Source: Flavobacteriaceae bacterium YJPT1-3
GTDB lineage: Bacteria; Bacteroidota; Bacteroidia; Flavobacteriales; Flavobacteriaceae
Assembly (NCBI GenBank): GCA_029866965.1
Contig: CP123444.1
Span: 1,095,501 to 1,159,500 of the forward strand
Direction of reading: 5' to 3'
Length of the DNA: 64,000 nucleotides
Part shown: piece by piece, positions 8,267-14,894 of the stretch
Position numbering within the stretch: position 1 is the stretch's first letter
Layout of the letters: each line of letters opens with the position of its first letter
Program-made: the position numbers and the translations under genes
The notes under the pieces: generated by a model
Databases searched by the model: none
Told to the model about the DNA's origin: nothing
What the model saw: the letters and a program-made list of their open reading frames with translations, nothing else

Positions 8267-9604
8267 TTACTGGTTTTGTGCTAGGGGATAAAATTTGCGC
8301 ATGAATTTTATGACTAGTGCAGCCCCTCTATAAAAAACCCAGGCCAGTAGTGCGATCCAGATTCCGGTGAGGCCCATTTCCAGATAGCGGCATAGGTAGA
8401 GTACGGGCAGAAAGGCCAGTAAGGTAGCCCCCAATAACACATCTCTTAAGTAACGCATTTCTCCCAGTCCTTTAAAAATAGCATCAAAGGTAAACGCCAC
8501 CGCATTCAAGGGTTGACATAAAAGAACCAAGTAGAACATGCTGTAGAACACCTCCAACACCAGAGGATCTTTATTGAATAAACGCCCTAAAGGCTCGTAG
8601 CATAGAAATCCGCCGAGCATGAGCAGCACACAAATCACGACATTGTAGAGATTGACGCGTTTAGCCAGCAATAACAGGCGATTATACTCCTTGCCTCCTA
8701 GAAGTTTCCCGCTCAATAGATTACCCGCAGCACCATAACCGTCGATAAAAAAGGCGGAAAAGAGCCAAATATTGATGGCGATGGCATGAGCTGCAATTTG
8801 TTCTTTCCCCAGGGCGGTCGCCTCCCTCACTGCGATCAAAAGCGCGGCATTTAAGGCGATGGCACGCACAAATAGATTTAAACTCATAGGGACTAACCGT
8901 CTGATCTCGTGGTGCAGCGGAAAATACAAGCGAAGCGACACCTTTGTCTTTTTAAGTAGAAGGATCAGGGAAAGCACAGCCATAAAAAGTTGAGCGCATA
9001 AACTGGCCCAGGCGGCTCCGGTAAGCCCTTGAGCAGTGACCCATCCTTCCCAGCCGTAGACCAGCAAGAAATCAAGGCCAATATTGACCCCCGCTCCCAG
9101 AATGGCGATGATCATGGGCCAAAAGGTATTCTGCAGGCCTCTAAAAACGCCAAAGATCCCAAACACCAATAAGGTGAGCGGAAAACCCCAAACCCGAATG
9201 CTGTAATAGTCCAGGCTCATCTGCAGCACCTGGTTTTCGGCATTCAGAAAAGTAAAAATCTGTTCTGCAAAAAAGTAAGTGCTTACCAGAACCAACAGGC
9301 TCATGACCACATTGATATAGATGGCCTGCGCTGGAAAGGCACCCAGTTCATCAATCTTACCGGCCCCCAGATTTTGTGCGATGATGGTAGCGATGGCTGC
9401 CCGTGTCTGCCCCAATACCCAGATCAGCATGGAAAGAAAGGACCCTACGATCCCGACGGCAGCAAGAGCCTCGGTGCCTGTTATGGGGATATTCCCTACC
9501 ACTGCGGCATCGGTCAAAGACAATAAGGGTTCAGCCACGCCCGCAACCATGGCGGGTAAAGCCAGTTGTTGAATGCGCTTGAAGGAAATGGAGGTATTTG
9601 ACAT
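8267..9604 (-). CDS. MATE family efflux transporter (DinF-like)
   Basis: A 445-residue protein with twelve hydrophobic segments arranged as two six-helix halves. The N-terminal region ALPAMVAGVAEPLLSLTDAAVVG is typical of the DinF/NorM branch of multidrug and toxic compound extrusion transporters. These use a sodium or proton gradient to expel organic cations. The substrate is unknown. An exact copy of the 14-bp palindrome lies 2 bases upstream of the start codon, in its 5' untranslated region. Confidence 0.88.
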   Translation of the reverse strand: MSNTSISFKRIQQLALPAMVAGVAEPLLSLTDAAVVGNIPITGTEALAAVGIVGSFLSMLIWVLGQTRAAIATIIAQNLGAGKIDELGAFPAQAIYINVVMSLLVLVSTYFFAEQIFTFLNAENQVLQMSLDYYSIRVWGFPLTLLVFGIFGVFRGLQNTFWPMIIAILGAGVNIGLDFLLVYGWEGWVTAQGLTGAAWASLCAQLFMAVLSLILLLKKTKVSLRLYFPLHHEIRRLVPMSLNLFVRAIALNAALLIAVREATALGKEQIAAHAIAINIWLFSAFFIDGYGAAGNLLSGKLLGGKEYNRLLLLAKRVNLYNVVICVLLMLGGFLCYEPLGRLFNKDPLVLEVFYSMFYLVLLCQPLNAVAFTFDAIFKGLGEMRYLRDVLLGATLLAFLPVLYLCRYLEMGLTGIWIALLAWVFYRGAALVIKFMRKFYPLAQNQ

Positions 9605-9605
9605 A

Positions 9606-9619
9606 GCTTTCGCGAAAGC
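9606..9619. repeat. HIP-like palindrome GCTTTCGCGAAAGC, intergenic copy
   Basis: An exact 14-base palindrome between the MATE start and the GNAT stop. It is one of two exact copies outside genes. There is no T run, so it is not a simple terminator. Confidence 0.85.
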
Positions 9620-9630
9620 GAAATTAAGCT

Positions 9631-10143
9631 TTAAAAGACGAGTTCGTAGCAGTGAAAAGGAAATTCGCTCTGTTTGGGAAAATACACGTCATCTAAACGC
9701 GTGTAGCCTCGTTGTTCGTAGAATTTGACATTTCTGGAATTTTGGCTGAAGGTGTCCAGACGCACGGAGACATATCCCTCTGTTTTGGCCTTGTGCTCCG
9801 CAAAATCCATGAGTTGCTGGGCATACCCCTGACCCTGGAAGTTGGGATGAACCGCCAGCCGATGCACGTAGAGACAGTGCGATTGAAGCGGTGTGAGCCA
9901 GTTGATGGGGTCGTACTCCGCATCCCGATGATCGGAGAGGACCACGGTTCCTACGAGGGTGTCCTCAGGCTTCAAGATATACAAGCTCTGATCTGCCCAA
10001 TCAGACTCAAAAGCCGTTCGCGAGGGATAATGCTCGTTCCATTGGTATATCCCCTTGGAAATAAGATGCTTGGCACAGGCGGCAGTTAGTTGGAGAATTT
10101 CGTCTATTTCTGTTTTTTTCGCAGGTCTTATCACGATTTCCAT
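9631..10143 (-). CDS. GNAT family N-acetyltransferase
   Basis: A 170-residue protein taken from ATG 10143 (MEIVIRPAKKTEIDEIL). Upstream in-frame ATGs would run through the divergent gene, so they are not used. The acetyl-CoA binding loop is clear (VHRLAVHPNFQGQGYAQQLMDFAEHKA), followed by the family strand VRLDTFSQNSRNVKFYEQRGYTR. It transfers an acetyl group to an unknown amine. It is divergent from the universal stress protein gene, with only 37 bases between starts, so their promoters must overlap. Confidence 0.85.
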   Translation of the reverse strand: MEIVIRPAKKTEIDEILQLTAACAKHLISKGIYQWNEHYPSRTAFESDWADQSLYILKPEDTLVGTVVLSDHRDAEYDPINWLTPLQSHCLYVHRLAVHPNFQGQGYAQQLMDFAEHKAKTEGYVSVRLDTFSQNSRNVKFYEQRGYTRLDDVYFPKQSEFPFHCYELVF

Positions 10144-10180
10144 GTACTTTTGCCCTAAATTAAACCTTAAACACGGCCCC

Positions 10181-10978
10181 ATGCAAACATTTTTAGTTCC
10201 CTTAGGTAATCTGGACGATGGAATAAACAACCTAAAATACGCTTTGGAATTTGCCAAGGCGATGCAGGCTCGTTTACTGGTCGCCAAGTTGTACAAAGAA
10301 ATTCCTCGTGCTGGGAATCTAGCCGAGGGGAATTTGAGCTTACGCGAAATAACTGAACAGGATATTCGGGAGGAATTGGACAAGCATGGATCCAACTACC
10401 GAGACGTAAGCGCTTTGCCTCTAGAGGGAGAGGATTGGGTAGATGCAGTGGCACACTACCATCAGCAGGAAAATGTTGATTTGATCCTATTGCCTCCACA
10501 TAAGACTTCGTTGAATGATGATCTCTATTTGGGAACCGTTTCCGGAGGCTTTGTGAAGCAAACCGAAATCCCGGTGTTGATTGTCGGGAATGAGTATGAA
10601 TTTCAACCCATTAAGCGGGTATTGATGGCCGTGAAATCCGGACATGTGAAGAATAAAGAGATCTTAAAACCCATCAAGGCCATTAAAAAGTCTTTTGAGG
10701 CTGAACTACGCTTGCTTCAGGTGAAGACTCCTCGTTTTCTGCCGGAAGATGCCGAGTTTGATACCGTTTTGGGTAAAATTGTTGATTGTTACAAAAGCAC
10801 AGAAAATGCCACCTTATTTCAGGGTGTTTTGGAGCATTTAAACGAAAATAATCCCGATATGATTTGCGTTTTTCGCAGAAAAAGAGGTTTCTTTGCCAAA
10901 CTTTGGGATGAAGGCGTGATCCGCAAGTCTGATTTTGAAAGTCGGATTCCGCTTCTTATTTTAAAGGAGGCGATTTAA
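10181..10978 (+). CDS. universal stress protein family, two tandem Usp-like halves
   Basis: A 265-residue protein from ATG 10181 (MQTFLVPLGNLDDGI). The first half has the Usp strand-helix start and the LPPHKT...GTVSGGFVKQTEIPVLIVG stretch, which resembles the phosphate-binding G-x9-G-S/T motif. The second half restarts at FQPIKRVLMAVKSG and ends IPLLILKEA. Usp proteins bind nucleotides and help survival under stress; the exact role is unknown. A structured inverted repeat and the tRNA-Ala gene follow directly. Confidence 0.8.
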   Translation: MQTFLVPLGNLDDGINNLKYALEFAKAMQARLLVAKLYKEIPRAGNLAEGNLSLREITEQDIREELDKHGSNYRDVSALPLEGEDWVDAVAHYHQQENVDLILLPPHKTSLNDDLYLGTVSGGFVKQTEIPVLIVGNEYEFQPIKRVLMAVKSGHVKNKEILKPIKAIKKSFEAELRLLQVKTPRFLPEDAEFDTVLGKIVDCYKSTENATLFQGVLEHLNENNPDMICVFRRKRGFFAKLWDEGVIRKSDFESRIPLLILKEAI

Positions 10979-10987
10979 TCGCATTTA

Positions 10988-11047
10988 GGGGATGTAGCTT
11001 CCCGCAAAAAGCTACGCTCTGCGGGACAGGCAGCTTCGCCCATCCCC
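10988..11047. repeat. nested inverted repeat whose left arm copies the tRNA-Ala 5' end
   Basis: GGGGATG at 10988 pairs with CATCCCC at 11041, and inside it CCCGCA at 11001 pairs with TGCGGG at 11020. The first 12 bases, GGGGATGTAGCT, are identical to the first 12 bases of the tRNA-Ala that starts at 11060. It could act as a weak terminator for the stress protein gene or be a relic of an earlier tRNA copy. Confidence 0.55.
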
Positions 11048-11059
11048 AGAGTAAATCAA

Positions 11060-11133
11060 GGGGATGTAGCTCAGCTGGCTAGAGCGTTTGACTGGCAGTC
11101 AAGAGGTCGTGGGTTCGAGTCCCATCTTCTCCA
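11060..11133 (+). tRNA. tRNA-Ala, anticodon GGC
   Basis: The cloverleaf is clear by hand. The acceptor arm GGGGATG/CTTCTCC contains the G3-U70 pair that identifies alanine tRNAs, with one T-T mismatch at 6-67. The D arm is GCTC/GAGC, the anticodon arm TTTGA-CTGGCAG-TCAAG with anticodon GGC, and the T arm holds TTCGAGT. A73 is present; CCA is not encoded. It is followed 10 bases later by a strong terminator. Confidence 0.9.
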
Positions 11134-11143
11134 CATCAAGCAG

Positions 11144-11176
11144 AAAATCCATAGTGAGCGCTATGGATTTTTTTTT
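11144..11176 (+). terminator. intrinsic terminator after tRNA-Ala
   Basis: Stem AAAATCCATAG / CTATGGATTTT with loop TGAGCG, followed by a T run. It ends the tRNA transcript. Confidence 0.85.
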
Positions 11177-11241
11177 GCGTAGGCTTAGCAAGTCTACTTG
11201 CATAAGCGCGTTAATGTTGGACCGATTAGTGCGGCAATCAA

Positions 11242-11300
11242 TCCCATCTTCTCCACATCAAGCAGAGAATCCATAGTGAGAGCTATGGATTTTTTTGTGC
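11242..11300 (+). repeat. second copy of the tRNA-Ala 3' tail plus its terminator
   Basis: TCCCATCTTCTCCACATCAAGCAG (split here as TCCCATCTTCTC + CACATCAAGCAG) and the following AATCCATAG/CTATGGATT hairpin repeat the sequence at 11120-11178 with about two changes. The D and anticodon arms are missing, so it is not a functional tRNA. It is either the remains of a second tandem tRNA or an attachment-site-like duplication. The rest of the 11134-11476 gap holds no gene that I can see; an A/T-rich segment before 11477 may contain the promoter of the next gene. Confidence 0.7.
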
Positions 11301-11476
11301 GTGGCTCTTTAGTAAAGACAGCTTTTCACAGGGACGATCTGTGCTTTACCTATCCTAATAATTCCAACTGATTCTGGATCTAATTCTGACAACGAAATTT
11401 ATAAATGTACCTGATAATTAGCAAGATAACTGTCTCTTAGAAAACATTACGTACATTTATTCTTCAAGAAACGGCG

Positions 11477-13147
11477 ATGAATCTTCGAACATTCAGCATT
11501 ACATTTGGTCTCCTGATATTTTTTGGATTTCAGTCCGAAGTCGATCAACTGCGCGACTCTCTAAAGCATGCAGCACCCAATTCTATTGAGCGGGTAGACC
11601 TTCTTAATGAGTTGGGTTATGAATTATGGATACATGATCCAGCAGAATCCGTAAATCTGGGTCAAGAGGCAGCTCGAATGGCCCAAAATATAGGCTATGC
11701 GTCTGGTAAAGCTCGTGCAGCACGAATCGAAGGGGTGGGCCACTGGGCTCTTGGGGAGCCCCGAAAAGCCCTGGAGAGTCTAATTCGTGCCCGTGATCAA
11801 TATACGCTACTTGAGGATCAGAAAGGACTTGCCAATACTTGGCTCAATTTAGGTATGGTCTACGCAGATCTTGGCGAAGAAGGTCAGGCTATGGAGCTTT
11901 ATAAAAGTGCCATTACTATTTTTGAGCAATTGGGATTAGAAGTTCGAGTGGCGACTGCATTTACCAAATTAGGCATGATTTATATGAATCGGGCCCAATA
12001 TCCAGACGCTCTTAATTATTTTACGAGTGCTCTGAACATTCATCAATCTCATCATTTCGTATACGGAATTGCCGAAGCTCATAATCGTCTCGGGACTCTG
12101 TATCTGTTGCAAAATGACCTGGAACAAGCAGATTATCATTTACGTCAGTCACTGATCCAGGGAAGAAGTATTGAGGATGAAGACGGACTCATAAGTAATT
12201 TGATTCAGTTGGGTAAGCTGCAGCGTCTTCGAAAGGAATATGAAGTGGCCGAAATGCACTTAGACGCCGCGCTGAAGAAGTCCAGGGCTAAAGATTTGAA
12301 GAATTATCAGTTAGCCGTGTATGAGGAATTGAAGGAAATAAAAAAGGAACAAGGTCAATTGGATTCTGCATTACTGTATTACGACAACTACCTCTCTCTT
12401 AGAGATTCCATTTACAACAGTCGCTTATCCAAACAGATAGCAGTTCTCGAATTTGACAGTGAATTGAAAGAAAAAGACCTCGCCCTGACCAATCTGGAAC
12501 AGAAAAATCAGAGTAGTCAGACTATTCAATGGATTCTTTTTGTAGGAATTTGGGTCATTGGACTCCTTGCCTTTTTTCTAATAAAGAGCCTACGCCTACG
12601 CAATAAAAATCAGAAAGAATTACTTCTGTCCCAACAGCGTGAGAACAGTGCCGCCCTAGATAATCAACTTTTAAAGCAAGCTGAGTTAGAAAGAGAGCTG
12701 GCATATAAGAACAAAGAACTTACGTCTTATACGCTCAATTTTGTTCAAAAGAATGACTTACTCCGAACTCTTAAGGAAAAGGTTGAAGATTTATCTCCTG
12801 GAATTACTGACTCTGTACGGAAAAAGAAAATTGCAGATTTGAAACGGTTGTTAAAGCAGCACGATACGACAGAAAAAGATTGGGAAGACTTTCGCTTGTA
12901 TTTCGAACAAGTGCATGCCAACTTTTTTATTGTTCTTAAGAATTCATTTCCAGAACTCAGTCCGAATGATTTAAAAGTGGCAGCGCTCACCCGCCTAAAT
13001 TTGAGCATTAAAGAGTCAGCATCTATCCTCGGAATCTCACCAGAAAGCGCAAAAACAGCGCGCTACCGACTGCGCAAAAAATTAGAGCTCGATGCTCAGG
13101 AAGATCTTTTCGATTTTCTCATCCGTATTGAAACCAAAGCGCACTAG
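11477..13147 (+). CDS. TPR-repeat membrane-anchored transcriptional regulator with LuxR-like C-terminal HTH
   Basis: A 556-residue protein. It has an N-terminal hydrophobic signal (residues 5-18), about six TPR units (roughly 40-310; for example GLANTWLNLGMVYADLGEEGQAMELYKSA), a coiled stretch, one TM segment (351-370), a second coiled coil, and a C-terminal helix-turn-helix (about 490-545, LKVAALTRLNLSIKESASILGISPESAKTARYRLRKKL). This architecture is common in Flavobacteriia, where extracytoplasmic TPRs are thought to sense a signal and the cytoplasmic HTH to bind DNA. It is a single-gene unit. Confidence 0.8.
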   Translation: MNLRTFSITFGLLIFFGFQSEVDQLRDSLKHAAPNSIERVDLLNELGYELWIHDPAESVNLGQEAARMAQNIGYASGKARAARIEGVGHWALGEPRKALESLIRARDQYTLLEDQKGLANTWLNLGMVYADLGEEGQAMELYKSAITIFEQLGLEVRVATAFTKLGMIYMNRAQYPDALNYFTSALNIHQSHHFVYGIAEAHNRLGTLYLLQNDLEQADYHLRQSLIQGRSIEDEDGLISNLIQLGKLQRLRKEYEVAEMHLDAALKKSRAKDLKNYQLAVYEELKEIKKEQGQLDSALLYYDNYLSLRDSIYNSRLSKQIAVLEFDSELKEKDLALTNLEQKNQSSQTIQWILFVGIWVIGLLAFFLIKSLRLRNKNQKELLLSQQRENSAALDNQLLKQAELERELAYKNKELTSYTLNFVQKNDLLRTLKEKVEDLSPGITDSVRKKKIADLKRLLKQHDTTEKDWEDFRLYFEQVHANFFIVLKNSFPELSPNDLKVAALTRLNLSIKESASILGISPESAKTARYRLRKKLELDAQEDLFDFLIRIETKAH

Positions 13148-13201
13148 GGACAAACGCAGCTTTTACTTTTCTCCCGTCTACTTCATATAGTTATTATGAT
13201 A

Positions 13202-13227
13202 GTAGGTAGACCATTCATGTCTACCTA
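13202..13227 (+). terminator. possible terminator hairpin after the TPR regulator
   Basis: GTAGGTAGAC and GTCTACCTAG form a 9-10 bp stem with a 7-base loop, 55 bases after the stop codon, followed by GAATTTTC rather than a clean T run. The remaining bases to 13355 hold a small inverted repeat (CCGGTATGCTAAACCGG, near 13310) and nothing else that I can support. Confidence 0.4.
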
Positions 13228-13355
13228 GAATTTTCTTGTGGATCACTTTTCGTACCCCTGATTTACTAGGAATGAGGAATAGAGCCCAATACATTTGTTT
13301 TTCAATTTCGCCGGTATGCTAAACCGGAATGTATTCATCTAAAAAATCGAACATT

Positions 13356-13466
13356 ATGAAAACACAGAATTTCTTAATAGCAAGCCGCTATTACAACGGT
13401 CTTGAAAATTTCAAGTCGAGACGAAAATTGGAACGAGCTACAGTCCGAAAAAATCAAAAGTCATGA
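13356..13466 (+). CDS. possible 36-residue leader peptide overlapping the hydroxylase start
   Basis: An ORF starting MKTQNFLIASRYYNG and ending ...KNQKS, whose TGA overlaps the ATG of the hydroxylase gene (ATGA). The peptide is basic and has no domain. The overlap could give translational coupling, but with no homologue in view it may be a chance ORF in the 5' untranslated region. Confidence 0.3.
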   Translation: MKTQNFLIASRYYNGLENFKSRRKLERATVRKNQKS

Positions 13467-14280
13467 AAAGTATTTTTTTAAATTGGCCGAGTCCCATAGA
13501 ATTAGTGTTGGACCCGGTCTCGCTAATCGTCTTAGGGATCTATGCGAGCCTTATCCTTTGGGAAGCTTTATTTCCGGCACGAAAACTACCTCGAGTTAAA
13601 TATTGGAGGGTAAAGGGGCTCATGGCATTTGTGCTTTTTTTCTACTTGTCGTCTTACCTACCCTTGGTGTGGGATAACTACTTGGCCAATTATCAAGTAT
13701 TTGATTTAACAGGTTTGGGAATCTACTGGGGTGCATTGGTGGGTGTACTGGTCTATGAGTTGGGTGAGTATACCTGGCACCGGACCATGCACAACAGCGA
13801 TTTTCTATGGAGAGCGATACATCAAATGCATCATAGCGCAGAGCGATTGGACAGCTACGGAGCCTTTTACTTCAGCCCTCTTGATATGATGGGTTGGGTG
13901 CTTGTCAGTAGCCTATGTCTGGTTCTTGTAGTTGGACTTACTCCAGAGGCTGCTACATTAGTCATTTTGGTCACAACCTTCCTAACCATTTTTCAGCATA
14001 CCAATATAAAGACTCCAAGATGGATCGGATACTTCATTCAAAGGCCGGAAGCGCACAGTATTCATCATGCCAGGGGGTGCATGCCTATAATTATGCGGGA
14101 ATTACTCTTTATGATATGCTGTTTGGAACATTTAAGAACCCAAAAAACTATGAGTTGGAATCTGGTTTTTACGACGGGGCATCTAATCGTATTCGGGAAA
14201 TGCTCTTTTTTAAAGATGTCACCAAACCTGATCCTATGCAAGCTTCATCTGATGAAGCTAAGTATTCCGACAATAATTGA
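13463..14280 (+). CDS. fatty acid hydroxylase / sterol desaturase family protein, interrupted by a frameshift
   Basis: The integral-membrane di-iron hydroxylase family is shown by the histidine boxes HRTMH, HQMHH and HSIHH and by several TM segments. The frame runs correctly to HSIHHARG, then breaks at a run of five G (14073-14077). In another frame it continues VHAYNYAGITLYDMLFGTFKNP and ends at 14280. One more G would give a normal ~272-residue enzyme. In the broken frame the ORF runs by chance into the downstream lipoprotein, giving a false 462-residue fusion. Expected role: hydroxylation of a fatty acid, sterol-like or carotenoid lipid in the inner membrane. Confidence 0.82.
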
Positions 14281-14302
14281 ATTAACATTTAAAACAAAAA
14301 TT

Positions 14303-14851
14303 ATGAAACCAATAAATTCTATTTTGATTTTGTGGCTAGTTGCTGCAACTTCATGCTCCTCAGACGACTATACCGGTGAGGCGCCAGTACGTGATAATCG
14401 AACATTGAACGTGATCGGTAGGGGAACTGCCATAGCACAAGTAAAAACTGTAGAGGATCCCGATACCGGCGAACCAACAGAGGCTTTTTGCTTTTTAATG
14501 GATCTCTTTGATGCCGATTCCGGTCAACTTATAGGGAGTCTTACTGATTGTGATCTGGGAACGACAGAATCTCCAGACGGATCCTTAATATCAAAGATCA
14601 TAACGACCTTTAATATTACAGGCCGTGGAAGTATTACTTCTCGAGGAGACGTCCTTCAAATACCGTTGGGAGAAAATAAATTTAGCACCGCGTTTACTCC
14701 TCAGGAGAATAATATTTTATCTACCACATTTGATTTCGAAGGATTTGTAGGGAAATCCACTCTCACTGGAGTAGTTGATCTCAGTCGTTTAGAGCAGGAT
14801 ATCATTGAGTTTGACTGCAATTTTGTCATTGAATTAGAGTCTGTCAATTGA
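14303..14851 (+). CDS. hypothetical lipoprotein
   Basis: A 182-residue protein from ATG 14303. The signal peptide MKPINSILILWLVAATSC ends in a lipobox-like ATSC, and the residues after the cysteine (SSDDYTG) are acidic, which resembles the Bacteroidota surface lipoprotein export signal. The rest is predicted to be mostly beta strands. No family is recognised. It follows the hydroxylase by 22 bases and may be in one transcript with it; its true start is hidden inside the false fusion ORF. Confidence 0.7.
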   Translation: MKPINSILILWLVAATSCSSDDYTGEAPVRDNRTLNVIGRGTAIAQVKTVEDPDTGEPTEAFCFLMDLFDADSGQLIGSLTDCDLGTTESPDGSLISKIITTFNITGRGSITSRGDVLQIPLGENKFSTAFTPQENNILSTTFDFEGFVGKSTLTGVVDLSRLEQDIIEFDCNFVIELESVN

Positions 14852-14894
14852 TTTTAGCTAGTAGATGAACTTTTTTATGGATTTAAGTTTTCAG

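Noticed and set aside
11242-11300. A second tRNA gene
   Set aside because: Only the 3' tail is present; no D arm or anticodon arm can be folded upstream of it.
13463-14851. A 462-residue hydroxylase-lipoprotein fusion
   Set aside because: The hydroxylase ends in another frame at 14280, and the lipoprotein signal peptide begins in the middle of the supposed fusion; it is produced by a frameshift at 14073-14077.
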